DNA from: Pectobacterium cacticida
Lineage (GTDB): Bacteria; Pseudomonadota; Gammaproteobacteria; Enterobacterales; Enterobacteriaceae
Assembly: GCF_036885195.1 (NCBI RefSeq)
Contig: NZ_CP133656.1
Span: 2,542,001 to 2,606,000 of the forward strand
Direction: 5' to 3'
DNA length: 64,000 bases
This document shows, in pieces, positions 16,489 to 24,333 of this stretch. Below the pieces are notes generated by a model. It saw nothing but the letters and a program-made list of their open reading frames with translations. It searched no databases and had not been told where the DNA came from. The position numbers were made by a program, and so were the translations under genes. The number at the start of each line of letters is the position of its first letter. Within the stretch, counting starts at the first letter, position 1.

Positions 16489-16800
16489 CTAGCGCTTTGC
16501 CAGCAGCAACCCTAATACCAGACCAACGGTAGCGCCAATACCAATACCGTGCCAGGGATTGTCACGCACATAGCCATCGGCTTTATCGGCAACCTTCTTT
16601 GCACGCGCGCAGTAGCCGTCATTGGCACCAAGACGTTTTTTGACTTCTGATAATGCCTTTTCCGCCCCTTTTTTCAATTCCTGATAGGCGTCATCTGCCT
16701 GATCGCCCGTATAGCGCAGCACTTCATCTAGGGTTTCTGACAGAAGCTTTAAATCATCATCGACACGAATTTCTTCAGGCTGTTTTTTTGTCGCGGCCAT
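16489..16800 (-). CDS. elaB: ElaB, tail-anchored ribosome-associated stress protein
   Basis: A 103-residue DUF883-family protein, alike to E. coli ElaB (101). A charged coiled-coil-forming body (LKLLSETLDEVLRYTGDQAD) leads to a C-terminal anchor, NPWHGIGIGATVGLVLGLLL, ending in AKR. ElaB is an RpoS-dependent, membrane-anchored protein that binds stationary-phase ribosomes in E. coli. Start at ATG 16800 (MAATKKQP) is chosen by family length; the frame extends to 16830 without support. It stands beside nuoN as in E. coli. Confidence 0.9.
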   Translation of the reverse strand: MAATKKQPEEIRVDDDLKLLSETLDEVLRYTGDQADDAYQELKKGAEKALSEVKKRLGANDGYCARAKKVADKADGYVRDNPWHGIGIGATVGLVLGLLLAKR

Positions 16801-16930
16801 AAAATGCTTCCTTCTGTTATGAAAAGTCATTAGTTATAAAATGTCATCCTTTTAACTATAGACAATTTTGCGCGGCATCTACGACGGTAATAGACCGGAT
16901 CATTCCTAAACGTATTTTGCAGATATAAAA

Positions 16931-16962
16931 AAAGCGCCGCGAATTCTCCTCAACGGCGCTTT
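16931..16962 (-). terminator. Terminator of the nuo operon
   Basis: AAAGCGCCG and CGGCGCTTT form a 9-bp stem 30 bases after the nuoN stop. On the minus strand a T-run (complement of 16927-16933) follows. Confidence 0.85.
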
Positions 16963-16991
16963 TATATGACACAACCTAATTCGTGTAGTGG

Positions 16992-18449
16992 CTACATCAT
17001 CGGCTGCGCCAATTGCACTAAAGCGATCAGCGGCTGCGGATACAAACCCAAGAACAGCACGGCAATAGAAGAGATCAACACAACAACCCCACCTGCCGTT
17101 AAGGCCCAGTTGCTTGGCGTATCACGCTGTCGCTGCTGAGGCGCCGATAAGTACAGGCTCACCATCACGCGCAGGTAATAGTACAAACCGATAGCGCTAC
17201 CCAGGACTACCGCCCCCGTCAGCCACCACAGTTCAGCATTCACACCCACTGCCAGCACATAAAATTTGCCGAAGAAGCCCAGCGTCATAGGGATACCCGC
17301 TAGCGACAGCATCATCACCGTCATCACTGCGGACAGGATCGGTTTATGCCAGAACAAACCACGGTAAGAGAATAGCGAATCGGCATCCGGGCCACGGTAC
17401 GGGCTGGACATCAGGCTAACCACACCGAATGCGCCCAGGCTGCTGAACAGGTAACCGACCAGATACACGCCGACGGTTTCCAACGCCAACTGATGGCTCT
17501 GAACCGCGATCAGGGCAACCAGCAAATAGCCCAGATGCGCGATGGAAGAGTAACCAAGTAGACGTTTAATGTTAGTTTGCGATACCGCCATCACGTTACC
17601 GAACAGGATCGACGCGAGCGCGATAACGCCCAGCACGATTCTGACAGACTCGCTGTCAGCCATCGGCGCATACAGGAACAAGCGCATCACTGCACCGAAA
17701 ACCGCAATTTTACCCGCCGTAGCCAGGAAGGTGGATACTGGCGCAGGCGCGCCCTGATACACATCAGGCGTCCACAGTTGAAACGGCGCCAAGGACAGCT
17801 TGAAGCCCAAACCGACAATCATCATCCCCAGACCAGCCAACAGCAGCGGTTCCTGAATGTGGCCATCGCTCAGACTGTTACCAAGGCTAGCAAAGCTCAT
17901 ATCACCCGATTTGGCATAGATCAGCGCCATGCCAAACAAGAGGAAAGAGGACGCCGCCGCCGACAGAAGCATATATTTAATACTGGCTTCCAGCGAACGT
18001 TTCTGGCGGAAAGCGTAGCCGATCAACCCAAAGAGCGGCAGAGAAAGCAGCTCGATCCCGATGAACAGCGACGCCAGATGGTTGGCACTCGACAGTAAAA
18101 CACCGCCCAGCGTCGCGATAAGCACCAGCAGATAGAATTCATCGCGGTTGTCCGGGTAACCTTGCAGCCACGGGTAGGCAAACGTGCTGGTTGCCAGACT
18201 CGCAAGCAAAACCAGCCCGGTATAGAACATCGAAAAACCATCGACGCGCAGCAGCGGCGTCACGTCCGTTGGGCCAGCCTGGCCGACAAAGTACAGTGAC
18301 AGCAACGCAATATTCAGGCCGATAACCGTCATGGTTGCGTTGACAAAATGGTTGCGTCGCCACGCAATGCACAGCATCACAACCACTACCGTCAATCCGA
18401 CGATCAACAGCGGCGATAGCGCAATGAGTTGTTGAAGAGTTATTGTCAT
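16992..18449 (-). CDS. nuoN: NADH:ubiquinone oxidoreductase subunit N
   Basis: Exactly the 485 residues of E. coli NuoN. This is one of three antiporter-like subunits of the complex I membrane arm, with about 14 transmembrane helices. The key glutamate is in LFIGIELLSLPLFGLIGY (near residue 133), and the lysine-bearing GFKLSLAPFQLWTPDVYQGA lies near 215-235. It is the last gene of the operon, seven bases downstream of nuoM, and is followed by an intrinsic terminator. Confidence 0.97.
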   Translation of the reverse strand: MTITLQQLIALSPLLIVGLTVVVVMLCIAWRRNHFVNATMTVIGLNIALLSLYFVGQAGPTDVTPLLRVDGFSMFYTGLVLLASLATSTFAYPWLQGYPDNRDEFYLLVLIATLGGVLLSSANHLASLFIGIELLSLPLFGLIGYAFRQKRSLEASIKYMLLSAAASSFLLFGMALIYAKSGDMSFASLGNSLSDGHIQEPLLLAGLGMMIVGLGFKLSLAPFQLWTPDVYQGAPAPVSTFLATAGKIAVFGAVMRLFLYAPMADSESVRIVLGVIALASILFGNVMAVSQTNIKRLLGYSSIAHLGYLLVALIAVQSHQLALETVGVYLVGYLFSSLGAFGVVSLMSSPYRGPDADSLFSYRGLFWHKPILSAVMTVMMLSLAGIPMTLGFFGKFYVLAVGVNAELWWLTGAVVLGSAIGLYYYLRVMVSLYLSAPQQRQRDTPSNWALTAGGVVVLISSIAVLFLGLYPQPLIALVQLAQPMM

Positions 18450-18455
18450 GGCGAA

Positions 18456-19991
18456 TTACGGCCTTGTTGTTGAAATAATTGAATCTGGAGCAGACGACAT
18501 AAACCACTGCTGGATATTTGACATCGCGGCATTGGAGGTATCCAGAATCGGTTGCGGGTAAACCCCCAACAACACCAGTAATACCACCAACAGCAGCACG
18601 ATAGACAATTCGCGGATCGACATCCCTTTCAATGGCGTATTAGATTTAGGCGCACCGTAGTAAGCGCGCTGCACCATGATCAATGAGTAAACTGACGCAA
18701 ATACCAGACCGAAGGTTGAGATCACCGTAATCACTGGCACAACCTGGTAGCTGCCGAACAGAATCATGAATTCGCCAACAAAGTTACCCGTTCCTGGCAT
18801 GCCCAGCGTCGCCACGGCAAAGAACAACGACAGCGCTGGCAAGTATTTCAAACGCGCCCACAGGCCGCCCATTTCACGCATGTCGCGGGTATGCAGACGC
18901 TCGTACAGTTGACCGCACAGAATAAACAGACCGGCCGCGGACAGACCGTGTGCAATCATCTGAATCACTGCGCCTTGATAAGCCAATTGATTACCGGAAT
19001 AGATGGCAATCATCACGAAGCCCATGTGGGACACCGAGGTGTAAGCGATAAGGCGTTTAATATCCGTCTGTTTAAACGCCAGCCAGGCACCGTAAAAGAT
19101 GCCAATCACCCCCAGCCACATCGCAATCGGCGCGAAGGCATGTGAGGCGTTCGGGAACAACGGCAGGCTGAAACGTAACAAACCATAGGCTGCCGTCTTC
19201 AACAGGATACCCGCCAGGTCAACGGAACCCGCCGTTGGCGCCTGACTGTGTGCATCCGGCAACCAACCATGCAACGGCACCACCGGCATTTTTACCGCAA
19301 ACGCGATGAAGAAGCCCAGCATCAGCAGATATTCAACACCATATGACATTGGCGTCTTCAGCAGGTCTTCATAGTTGAACGTCCAGACACCCGTCGCATT
19401 GTGATGCACAAAGACCAGCGCCAGTATGGCAATCAGCATGACCAGACCGCTTGCCTGGGTATAAATGAAGAACTTGGTCGCCGCTGTAATCCGTGTTTTA
19501 CCGTCAGAGCCTTTATGGCCCCACAGTGCAATCAGGAAGTACATTGGCACCAGCATCATTTCCCAGAAGAAGAAGAACAGGAACATATCGATCGCGACAA
19601 ACACACCGATGACCGCGCCCAGAATCCAGAGTAGATTCAGATGGAAAAAACCCTGATTGCGTTGTTCCTCATTCCACGAACACAGGATTGCCAGCACGCC
19701 CAGCAACCCCGTCAGCACCACCATCAGCAGCGACAGGCCATCCAGCGCGAGGTGAATACCGATGCCAAAGCGAGGGATCCACGGCACATAAAACTCAGAT
19801 TGCCATTGCGGCACGCCTGTTGGCGCGGTCAGTGAATAACCGCCTTGCAACCACAGTTGCAGAGACAGCGCGAGTGTCAGCCCCATTGCAATCAACGCTA
19901 TCCAGCGCGGCACTTTCGTACCTAAACGCTCTGACTGCCAGCACAGTAGACCGCCGATAAAGGGGAGAAGAATTAGCCAAGGTAGTAGCAT
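18456..19991 (-). CDS. nuoM: NADH:ubiquinone oxidoreductase subunit M
   Basis: A 511-residue antiporter-like subunit (E. coli 509). The essential glutamate is in FFFFWEMMLVPMYFLIALWG (near residue 144), and the conserved lysine in FAVKMPVVPLHGWLPDAHSQ (near 235). It sits in the distal half of the proton-pumping arm. A 94-bp gap separates it from nuoL upstream; this gap contains a GCCTCC/GGAGGC hairpin at 20041-20057, a possible processing or stability element. Confidence 0.97.
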   Translation of the reverse strand: MLLPWLILLPFIGGLLCWQSERLGTKVPRWIALIAMGLTLALSLQLWLQGGYSLTAPTGVPQWQSEFYVPWIPRFGIGIHLALDGLSLLMVVLTGLLGVLAILCSWNEEQRNQGFFHLNLLWILGAVIGVFVAIDMFLFFFFWEMMLVPMYFLIALWGHKGSDGKTRITAATKFFIYTQASGLVMLIAILALVFVHHNATGVWTFNYEDLLKTPMSYGVEYLLMLGFFIAFAVKMPVVPLHGWLPDAHSQAPTAGSVDLAGILLKTAAYGLLRFSLPLFPNASHAFAPIAMWLGVIGIFYGAWLAFKQTDIKRLIAYTSVSHMGFVMIAIYSGNQLAYQGAVIQMIAHGLSAAGLFILCGQLYERLHTRDMREMGGLWARLKYLPALSLFFAVATLGMPGTGNFVGEFMILFGSYQVVPVITVISTFGLVFASVYSLIMVQRAYYGAPKSNTPLKGMSIRELSIVLLLVVLLVLLGVYPQPILDTSNAAMSNIQQWFMSSAPDSIISTTRP

Positions 19992-20085
19992 GGCGTTTTG
20001 TGTCCCTAAATTAAAGAAATCTGAAAACTTGCCGTGGCGGGCCTCCTCATGGGAGGCTCTGCCCTTCGCACGTCACCCGATATGC

Positions 20086-21933
20086 CTACACCACCAATAG
20101 CAAGGCCAGCACCACGACGGCGCCAATGCCCATCGAAGCAACGTACCAACGCAATTGACCATTCTCGCTAAACGTCAACCCTCGGTTACTCCAACGGGTA
20201 ACCATCGCCGGAATCGTCATCAATCTATCCAATGGGTCGCGCCGTAATAGTTTCGCGATGAAGAGATACGGTTTAACAAAGACATGGTCGTACAACCAGT
20301 CGAAACCCCATGCGTGGAACCACCAGGTCGAGAAGAAACGACCCGGCGCGCTCTGCGCGATGCGATTCACCGCCTGGCGTTTACCCAGCCACAGCACAGC
20401 AGCAAGCAGAATACCGGCAATCGCCACCACGCCAGAGGTCATTTCCAGCGTCAGCACCTGACTATGCTCAAGCTCTGTCGTCGCTGGCAGTACGCCGTGC
20501 AACGGCGGAACAATCATCGCACCAATAAAGGTGGACAGAACCATCAGCACAACCAGCGGTAAGTGGTGAGAAAGGCCTTTCCCTGCATGCGCCTTGATTT
20601 TCTCTTCACCGTGGAACACGATGAAAATCATGCGGAACGTGTATAACGAGGTCATGAAGGCACCGACCAATCCAGCCACCATCAGATTGATGTGACCATT
20701 GGCCCATGCGCCAGCCAGAATCTCGTCTTTACTGAAGAAGCCTGCGGTAACCAGCGGCAGGGCAGCCAGCGCCGCGCCCCCGACCAGGAAACAAACATAA
20801 ACCAGCGGAATTGTTTTACGCAGGCCGCCCATCTTGAAGATGTTCTGCTCATGGTGGCAGGCCAGGATGACCGATCCCGAAGAGAGGAACAGCAGCGCTT
20901 TAAAGAACGCATGCGTCATCAGATGGAAAATCGCGGCATCCCATGCCTGAACGCCGAGTGCCAGGAACATGTAGCCAATCTGGCTCATGGTGGAATAGGC
21001 CAGCACGCGCTTGATGTCGGTTTGCACCAGCGCGGCAAAACCTGCCAGCACCAGCGTTACCGCCCCCACAATCCCCACCAGATGCAGGACATCCGGCGCC
21101 ATCAGGAACAGGCCATTGGTACGCGCAATCAGATAAACCCCTGCGGTAACCATCGTCGCGGCGTGGATCAGTGCAGAGACCGGCGTTGGACCGGCCATCG
21201 CATCCGCCAGCCAGGTTTGCAGCGGCAGCTGTGCAGATTTACCGACCGCACCACCCAGCAACATCAGCGTAGCCCAGGTGATTGCCGGTGAACCCTCAGC
21301 CAGTTTCTGCGGCGCTAATACCATCAGTTCGCGGAAGTTGAGCGTACCCAATTCTTTGTAGAGAATGAACAGAGCAAAAGCCAGAAAGACGTCACCGACA
21401 CGCGTAACGATGAACGCCTTCATTGCCGCCGCACCGTTCTTCGGATTGGTGTAGTAGAAACCGATCAGCAAGTAACTGCACAGCCCCACGCCTTCCCAAC
21501 CGAGGTACATCAGCAACAGGTTATCCGCCAATACCAGAACGACCATACTGGCGATAAACAGGTTGGTGTAGGCGAAGAAACGGGAATATCCCTCTTCTCC
21601 GCGCATGTACCAGGAGGCAAACAGGTGAATAAAGAAGCCGACGCCCGTCACCACGGACAGCATCGTCACCGCAAGGCCATCGAGCGTCAGCGTGACGCTG
21701 ATGTCGAAATTCCCCACGGCCATCCATGTCCACAAATGCTGATTAAAGAAGGTAACGCCGCCATGCTGTTGGCCCATGAAATCGACCACAACCCAAGCGG
21801 TAACCAACGCTGCCAGACCAATCGAGCCAACACCGACGGCTGCGGACGTATTTTCCGACCAGCGACCACGGGAAAATGCCAGCAACAGAAAGCCCAGCAG
21901 CGGAAAGAGTATGGTTAAATAGAGTAAGTTCAT
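20086..21933 (-). CDS. nuoL: NADH:ubiquinone oxidoreductase subunit L
   Basis: A 615-residue distal antiporter-like subunit (E. coli 613), with about 16 transmembrane helices and the long lateral helix at the C terminus. Conserved residues include the glutamate in MYLGWEGVGLCSYLLIGFYY (near 144) and the lysine in GKSAQLPLQTWLADAMAGPT (near 229). The start codon overlaps the nuoK stop by four bases. Confidence 0.97.
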   Translation of the reverse strand: MNLLYLTILFPLLGFLLLAFSRGRWSENTSAAVGVGSIGLAALVTAWVVVDFMGQQHGGVTFFNQHLWTWMAVGNFDISVTLTLDGLAVTMLSVVTGVGFFIHLFASWYMRGEEGYSRFFAYTNLFIASMVVLVLADNLLLMYLGWEGVGLCSYLLIGFYYTNPKNGAAAMKAFIVTRVGDVFLAFALFILYKELGTLNFRELMVLAPQKLAEGSPAITWATLMLLGGAVGKSAQLPLQTWLADAMAGPTPVSALIHAATMVTAGVYLIARTNGLFLMAPDVLHLVGIVGAVTLVLAGFAALVQTDIKRVLAYSTMSQIGYMFLALGVQAWDAAIFHLMTHAFFKALLFLSSGSVILACHHEQNIFKMGGLRKTIPLVYVCFLVGGAALAALPLVTAGFFSKDEILAGAWANGHINLMVAGLVGAFMTSLYTFRMIFIVFHGEEKIKAHAGKGLSHHLPLVVLMVLSTFIGAMIVPPLHGVLPATTELEHSQVLTLEMTSGVVAIAGILLAAVLWLGKRQAVNRIAQSAPGRFFSTWWFHAWGFDWLYDHVFVKPYLFIAKLLRRDPLDRLMTIPAMVTRWSNRGLTFSENGQLRWYVASMGIGAVVVLALLLVV

Positions 21934-22232
21934 CCGCGCATCTCACTGACGGTATCAATATTCAGGGTGTGGCGACGACGATACATCTGTAGCAATAGCG
22001 CCAGACCAATACTGGCCTCAGCCGCTGCCAGCGTAATCGCCAGAATGTACATCACCTGACCATCCGGCTGCTGCCAGTAACTGCCCGCGACAACAAAGGC
22101 CAGCGCGGCGGCGTTGATCATGATTTCGAGACTAATCAACATAAACAGCAGGTTACGACGAATTAACAGACCAGTCAGCCCCAAAACAAACAGGATAGCG
22201 GCTAAGATCAACCCATGTTGTAACGGAATCAT
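21930..22232 (-). CDS. nuoK: NADH:ubiquinone oxidoreductase subunit K
   Basis: Exactly 100 residues, as in E. coli, with three transmembrane helices. The two buried glutamates needed for proton transfer are seen in LISLEIMINAAAL (near residue 36) and LAAAEASIGLALL (near 72). It overlaps nuoJ and nuoL by four bases each, so the three are translated in tight coupling. Confidence 0.97.
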   Translation of the reverse strand: MIPLQHGLILAAILFVLGLTGLLIRRNLLFMLISLEIMINAAALAFVVAGSYWQQPDGQVMYILAITLAAAEASIGLALLLQMYRRRHTLNIDTVSEMRG

Positions 22233-22789
22233 GCACGTTCCCCCGTTATTTTTTTCTCAACGTCCTGGTTCACGCCTTCTTTACTGACAACGTCACCACG
22301 TTTATCTTCTCGGCCGATATGGAAAGCGACAACCAATCCTGCCAGCAGCAGCATTGACGCTAACTCAACGGCCAGAACATAAGGCCCAAACAGGCTGATA
22401 CCCACGGCTTTCGCCTCAACAGGCGTGCCAGTAATGCCCTGCTCTTTTAGGCTAAGGATCGCATTGACGACAATCACCAGCAGCGCCAGTGAAAGAATAC
22501 CTGGGCCAATCCAGACGCCGGGTTTTAGCCAATCCCGCTCTTGCTGTTCGACGGAATTACCGAGGTTGAGCATCATGACGACGAACACAAACAGCACCAT
22601 GATGGCGCCCGCATACACGATGATACTCAGCGCACCGGCAAAATTAGCCCCCAGCGAGAAAAAGACGCCCGCGATGGCCATCAGCGAGGTGACCATATAC
22701 AACAATGCATGCACAGGATTGGTATGCGTAATGACGCGCAATGTCGCCAATATCGCAATCAAACCTGTGGTATAAAAAGCGAATTCCAT
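22229..22789 (-). CDS. nuoJ: NADH:ubiquinone oxidoreductase subunit J
   Basis: A 186-residue membrane subunit (E. coli 184) with five transmembrane helices. The third contains the pi-bulge region read here as YAGAIMVLFVFVVMMLNLG (near residues 59-77). The hydrophilic C-terminal tail ends VEKKITGERA. The start lies nine bases after the nuoI stop. Confidence 0.96.
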   Translation of the reverse strand: MEFAFYTTGLIAILATLRVITHTNPVHALLYMVTSLMAIAGVFFSLGANFAGALSIIVYAGAIMVLFVFVVMMLNLGNSVEQQERDWLKPGVWIGPGILSLALLVIVVNAILSLKEQGITGTPVEAKAVGISLFGPYVLAVELASMLLLAGLVVAFHIGREDKRGDVVSKEGVNQDVEKKITGERA

Positions 22790-22798
22790 GCTAACTCC

Positions 22799-23341
22799 TT
22801 AGGGCAACAGGCCTTTGACATCAATGGGTTTGGCTTCGTTTTCCGCTTCACCTTTGTCTTTCCCATCGATTGCCATACCCGCCATCCGGTAGAAATTGTA
22901 TTCCGGATATTTACCCGGCCCCGATATCAGCAGATCTTCTTTCTCGTACACCAGATCCTGACGTTTGTAGTCGCCCATCTCGAAATCCGGCGTCAACTGG
23001 ATAGCCGTTGTCGGACACGCCTCTTCGCAGAAACCACAGAAAATACAGCGTGAGAAGTTGATACGAAAGAACTCGGGATACCAGCGACCATCTTTAGTTT
23101 CCGCTTTCTGCAATGAAATACAGCCAACCGGACAAGCGACCGCACAGAGGTTGCAGGCGACACAACGCTCATCACCATCAGGATCGCGCGTCAGCACGAT
23201 GCGGCCACGGTAGCGCGGTGGCGGATTCACGGGTTCTTCCGGGTACATTCTGGTTTCGCGCTTCTTAAAAGCGTTCGATCCCACCATACAGATACTGCGT
23301 ATCTGGGTGCCGAAACCAACCACTAACTCTTTCAATGTCAT
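22799..23341 (-). CDS. nuoI: NADH:ubiquinone oxidoreductase subunit I
   Basis: Exactly 180 residues, like E. coli NuoI. It carries two complete ferredoxin-type motifs for clusters N6a and N6b: CVACNLCAVACPVGC and CIFCGFCEEACPTTA (about residues 60-74 and 99-113). It links the peripheral arm electron chain to cluster N2. The gene lies between nuoH and nuoJ in the usual order. Confidence 0.97.
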   Translation of the reverse strand: MTLKELVVGFGTQIRSICMVGSNAFKKRETRMYPEEPVNPPPRYRGRIVLTRDPDGDERCVACNLCAVACPVGCISLQKAETKDGRWYPEFFRINFSRCIFCGFCEEACPTTAIQLTPDFEMGDYKRQDLVYEKEDLLISGPGKYPEYNFYRMAGMAIDGKDKGEAENEAKPIDVKGLLP

Positions 23342-23358
23342 GGTTTATTCACCCCTTA

Positions 23359-24333
23359 TTAAGCGTTGTACAAAATGACGGCCGCTGTCGCCAGCAGATT
23401 CAAGAGCGTTATCGGCAGACAGACTTTCCAGCCGAAAGCCATCACCTGGTCATAACGCGGACGGGGTAACGACGCACGAATCAGGATGAACATCATCATG
23501 AAAAAGCCTGTTTTCAACGCAAACCAGATAAACGGTGGCAGCAATGGGCCATGCCAGCCACCGAAGAACAACGTCACTATCAGCGCAGAAACGGTCACGA
23601 TCCCAATATATTCGCCCACGAAGAACAGACCGAACTTCATACCGGAGTATTCAATATGGTAACCATCGGCCAGTTCCTGTTCAGCTTCGGGCTGGTCAAA
23701 CGGGTGACGGTGACACACCGCCACCCCTGCGATAGCAAACGTAATAAAGCCGAAGAACTGCGGGATAACGTTCCACAGGTGCTCCTGAGAATCGACGATG
23801 TCACGCATATTGAACGAGCCCGCTTGAGCAACAACGCCCATCAGCGACAGGCCGATGAACACTTCGTAGCTCACGGTCTGCGCAGAAGCACGGACCGCCC
23901 CCAGCAGTGAGTATTTGTTGTTACTCGACCAACCGGCAAACAGCACGGCGTAAACCGCTAAACCCGCCATCATCAGGAAGAACAGGATCCCGATGTTCAG
24001 ATCGGCAACGCCCCAAGTGGGGGTGATCGGCACGATCGCAAAGGCAATTAGCATTGATGTGAACGCGATCATCGGCGCCAACGTGAAGATCACCTTATCG
24101 GTAAAGTTCGGCACCCAGTCTTCTTTGAAGAACATTTTGATCATGTCAGCGACAAGCTGTAATGAACCGCCCCACCCTACCCGGTTTGGCCCATACCGCC
24201 CCTGGAAGAGACCGAGCAGCCGACGTTCACCCATACTCATGAAGGCGCCACAGGTTACGACGACCAGCAGAATCACGATCGCTTTTCCGACGGTGATCAG
24301 AATCTCGGTTAATTCCGGTGTTAACCAACTCAT
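23359..24333 (-). CDS. nuoH: NADH:ubiquinone oxidoreductase subunit H
   Basis: A 324-residue membrane subunit (E. coli 325) with eight transmembrane helices. It forms the quinone-binding junction with NuoB and NuoD. Conserved loops include GERRLLGLFQGRYGPNRVGW near the N terminus and FDQPEAEQELADGYHIEYSG near residues 210-230. The start overlaps the nuoG stop by four bases (ATGA). Confidence 0.97.
   Translation of the reverse strand: MSWLTPELTEILITVGKAIVILLVVVTCGAFMSMGERRLLGLFQGRYGPNRVGWGGSLQLVADMIKMFFKEDWVPNFTDKVIFTLAPMIAFTSMLIAFAIVPITPTWGVADLNIGILFFLMMAGLAVYAVLFAGWSSNNKYSLLGAVRASAQTVSYEVFIGLSLMGVVAQAGSFNMRDIVDSQEHLWNVIPQFFGFITFAIAGVAVCHRHPFDQPEAEQELADGYHIEYSGMKFGLFFVGEYIGIVTVSALIVTLFFGGWHGPLLPPFIWFALKTGFFMMMFILIRASLPRPRYDQVMAFGWKVCLPITLLNLLATAAVILYNA

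Noticed and set aside
18891..19145. Open frames on the plus strand inside nuoM, and many similar ones across nuo
   Set aside because: They are antisense shadows of strongly conserved genes, with no ribosome-binding sites or family likeness.
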